55,801 nucleotides of DNA from positions 1 to 55,801 of the forward strand of contig JAJOJD010000076.1 of assembly GCA_021208965.1 (NCBI GenBank), in the 5' to 3' direction. The notes beneath the pieces were generated by a model. That model was not told the origin of the DNA. It saw only the letters and a program-made list of their open reading frames with translations, and did not search any database. Both the position numbers and the translations under genes were made by a program. Shown here one piece after another: positions 55,757-55,801 of this stretch. The stretch's first letter is position 1. Each line of letters opens with the position of its first letter. The DNA comes from Gammaproteobacteria bacterium. GTDB lineage: Bacteria > Pseudomonadota > Gammaproteobacteria > JAGOUN01.

Positions 55757-55801
55757 ATGGTGAACAACGATTCTCCCGATATTCTTAATTTTGTGACAAG
55801 C
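55757..55801 (+). CDS. Start of a new gene, cut by the window end
   Basis: ATG 55757 follows a GAGG ribosome-binding site and opens MVNNDSPDILNFVTS. Only 15 codons are visible, so no identity can be given. An AT-rich promoter-like stretch precedes it at 55710-55740. Confidence 0.45.
   Translation, partial: MVNNDSPDILNFVTS

Noticed and set aside
1-55801. tRNA, rRNA or riboswitch genes
   Set aside because: No cloverleaf, CCA-type 3' end or known leader fold was seen in any intergenic stretch; this is by eye only and a covariance search would be decisive.

Overview
This window reads as part of an AT-rich conjugative plasmid (or integrated element) from a gammaproteobacterium, most likely of the Legionellales (Legionella/Coxiella/Rickettsiella/Berkiella type). 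The reasons are a complete F-type (Tra) conjugation operon headed by a phage-repressor-like regulator as in Legionella T4ASS islands, an iteron/RepB replicon with parAB, repeat proteins of intracellular-bacterium style, and very low GC. The taxonomic placement is inference; no marker gene is present.

Layout. 0-4.8 kb: the 3' end of an IS30-family transposase, then a decaying array of HEAT/ARM-like repeat genes and a DUF2231 gene remnant. 4.9-10.3 kb: a small membrane protein, a tyrosine recombinase, a YhcG/DUF1016 PD-(D/E)XK nuclease, a DUF4209-like protein and an orphan gene. 10.6-16.3 kb: a hybrid histidine kinase remnant truncated by a 3.9 kb Tn3-family transposon (tnpR, tnpA, 39-bp inverted repeats). 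On its other side lies only the first ~60 codons of hsdR, so the transposon joins two unrelated broken genes and has no target duplication. 16.6-22.6 kb: the rest of a type I restriction-modification locus (hsdM, a membrane protein of unknown function, hsdS, an Abi-C protein, an AlbA_2/ATPase protein), now without its R subunit. 22.6-26.6 kb: the maintenance module (parS-like site, RHH protein, parB, parA, five exact 21-bp-period iterons, repA and a downstream ORF probably joined to repA by frameshifting). 26.7-27.2 kb: two homologous gene fragments lying head to head. 27.2-31.3 kb: a compact operon (ABM-GST fusion, VUT-type transporter, MFS exporter, ABM protein, AfsA hotdog protein), my best candidate for an undescribed system. 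31.3-33.2 kb: a small conserved gene, an XRE/S24 repressor, a divergent promoter with palindromic operators, and an inverted-repeat-rich leader that may hold oriT. 33.2-55.7 kb: lipoprotein, traA-L-E-K-B-V-C-trbI-traW-traU-trbC-traN-traF-traH-traG, an antisense membrane gene, traD and traI. A new gene begins at the right edge.

How it works together: repA plus iterons replicate and parAB-RHH segregate the molecule. The XRE/S24 repressor probably controls the rightward promoter feeding the tra operon, which builds the pilus and mating channel. TraD and TraI process and deliver the DNA. The leftward genes are cargo: defence islands, DNA modification and the AfsA operon.

A striking cross-cutting pattern is that reading frames are broken at poly(A) runs of 7-9 A on the coding strand (HEAT gene, kinase, repA, ABM-GST, trbI, traN, traG, the 26.7 kb fragment). 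In most cases exactly one A too many interrupts an otherwise well-conserved protein. This means ongoing decay, rescue by slippage, or homopolymer errors in the assembly.
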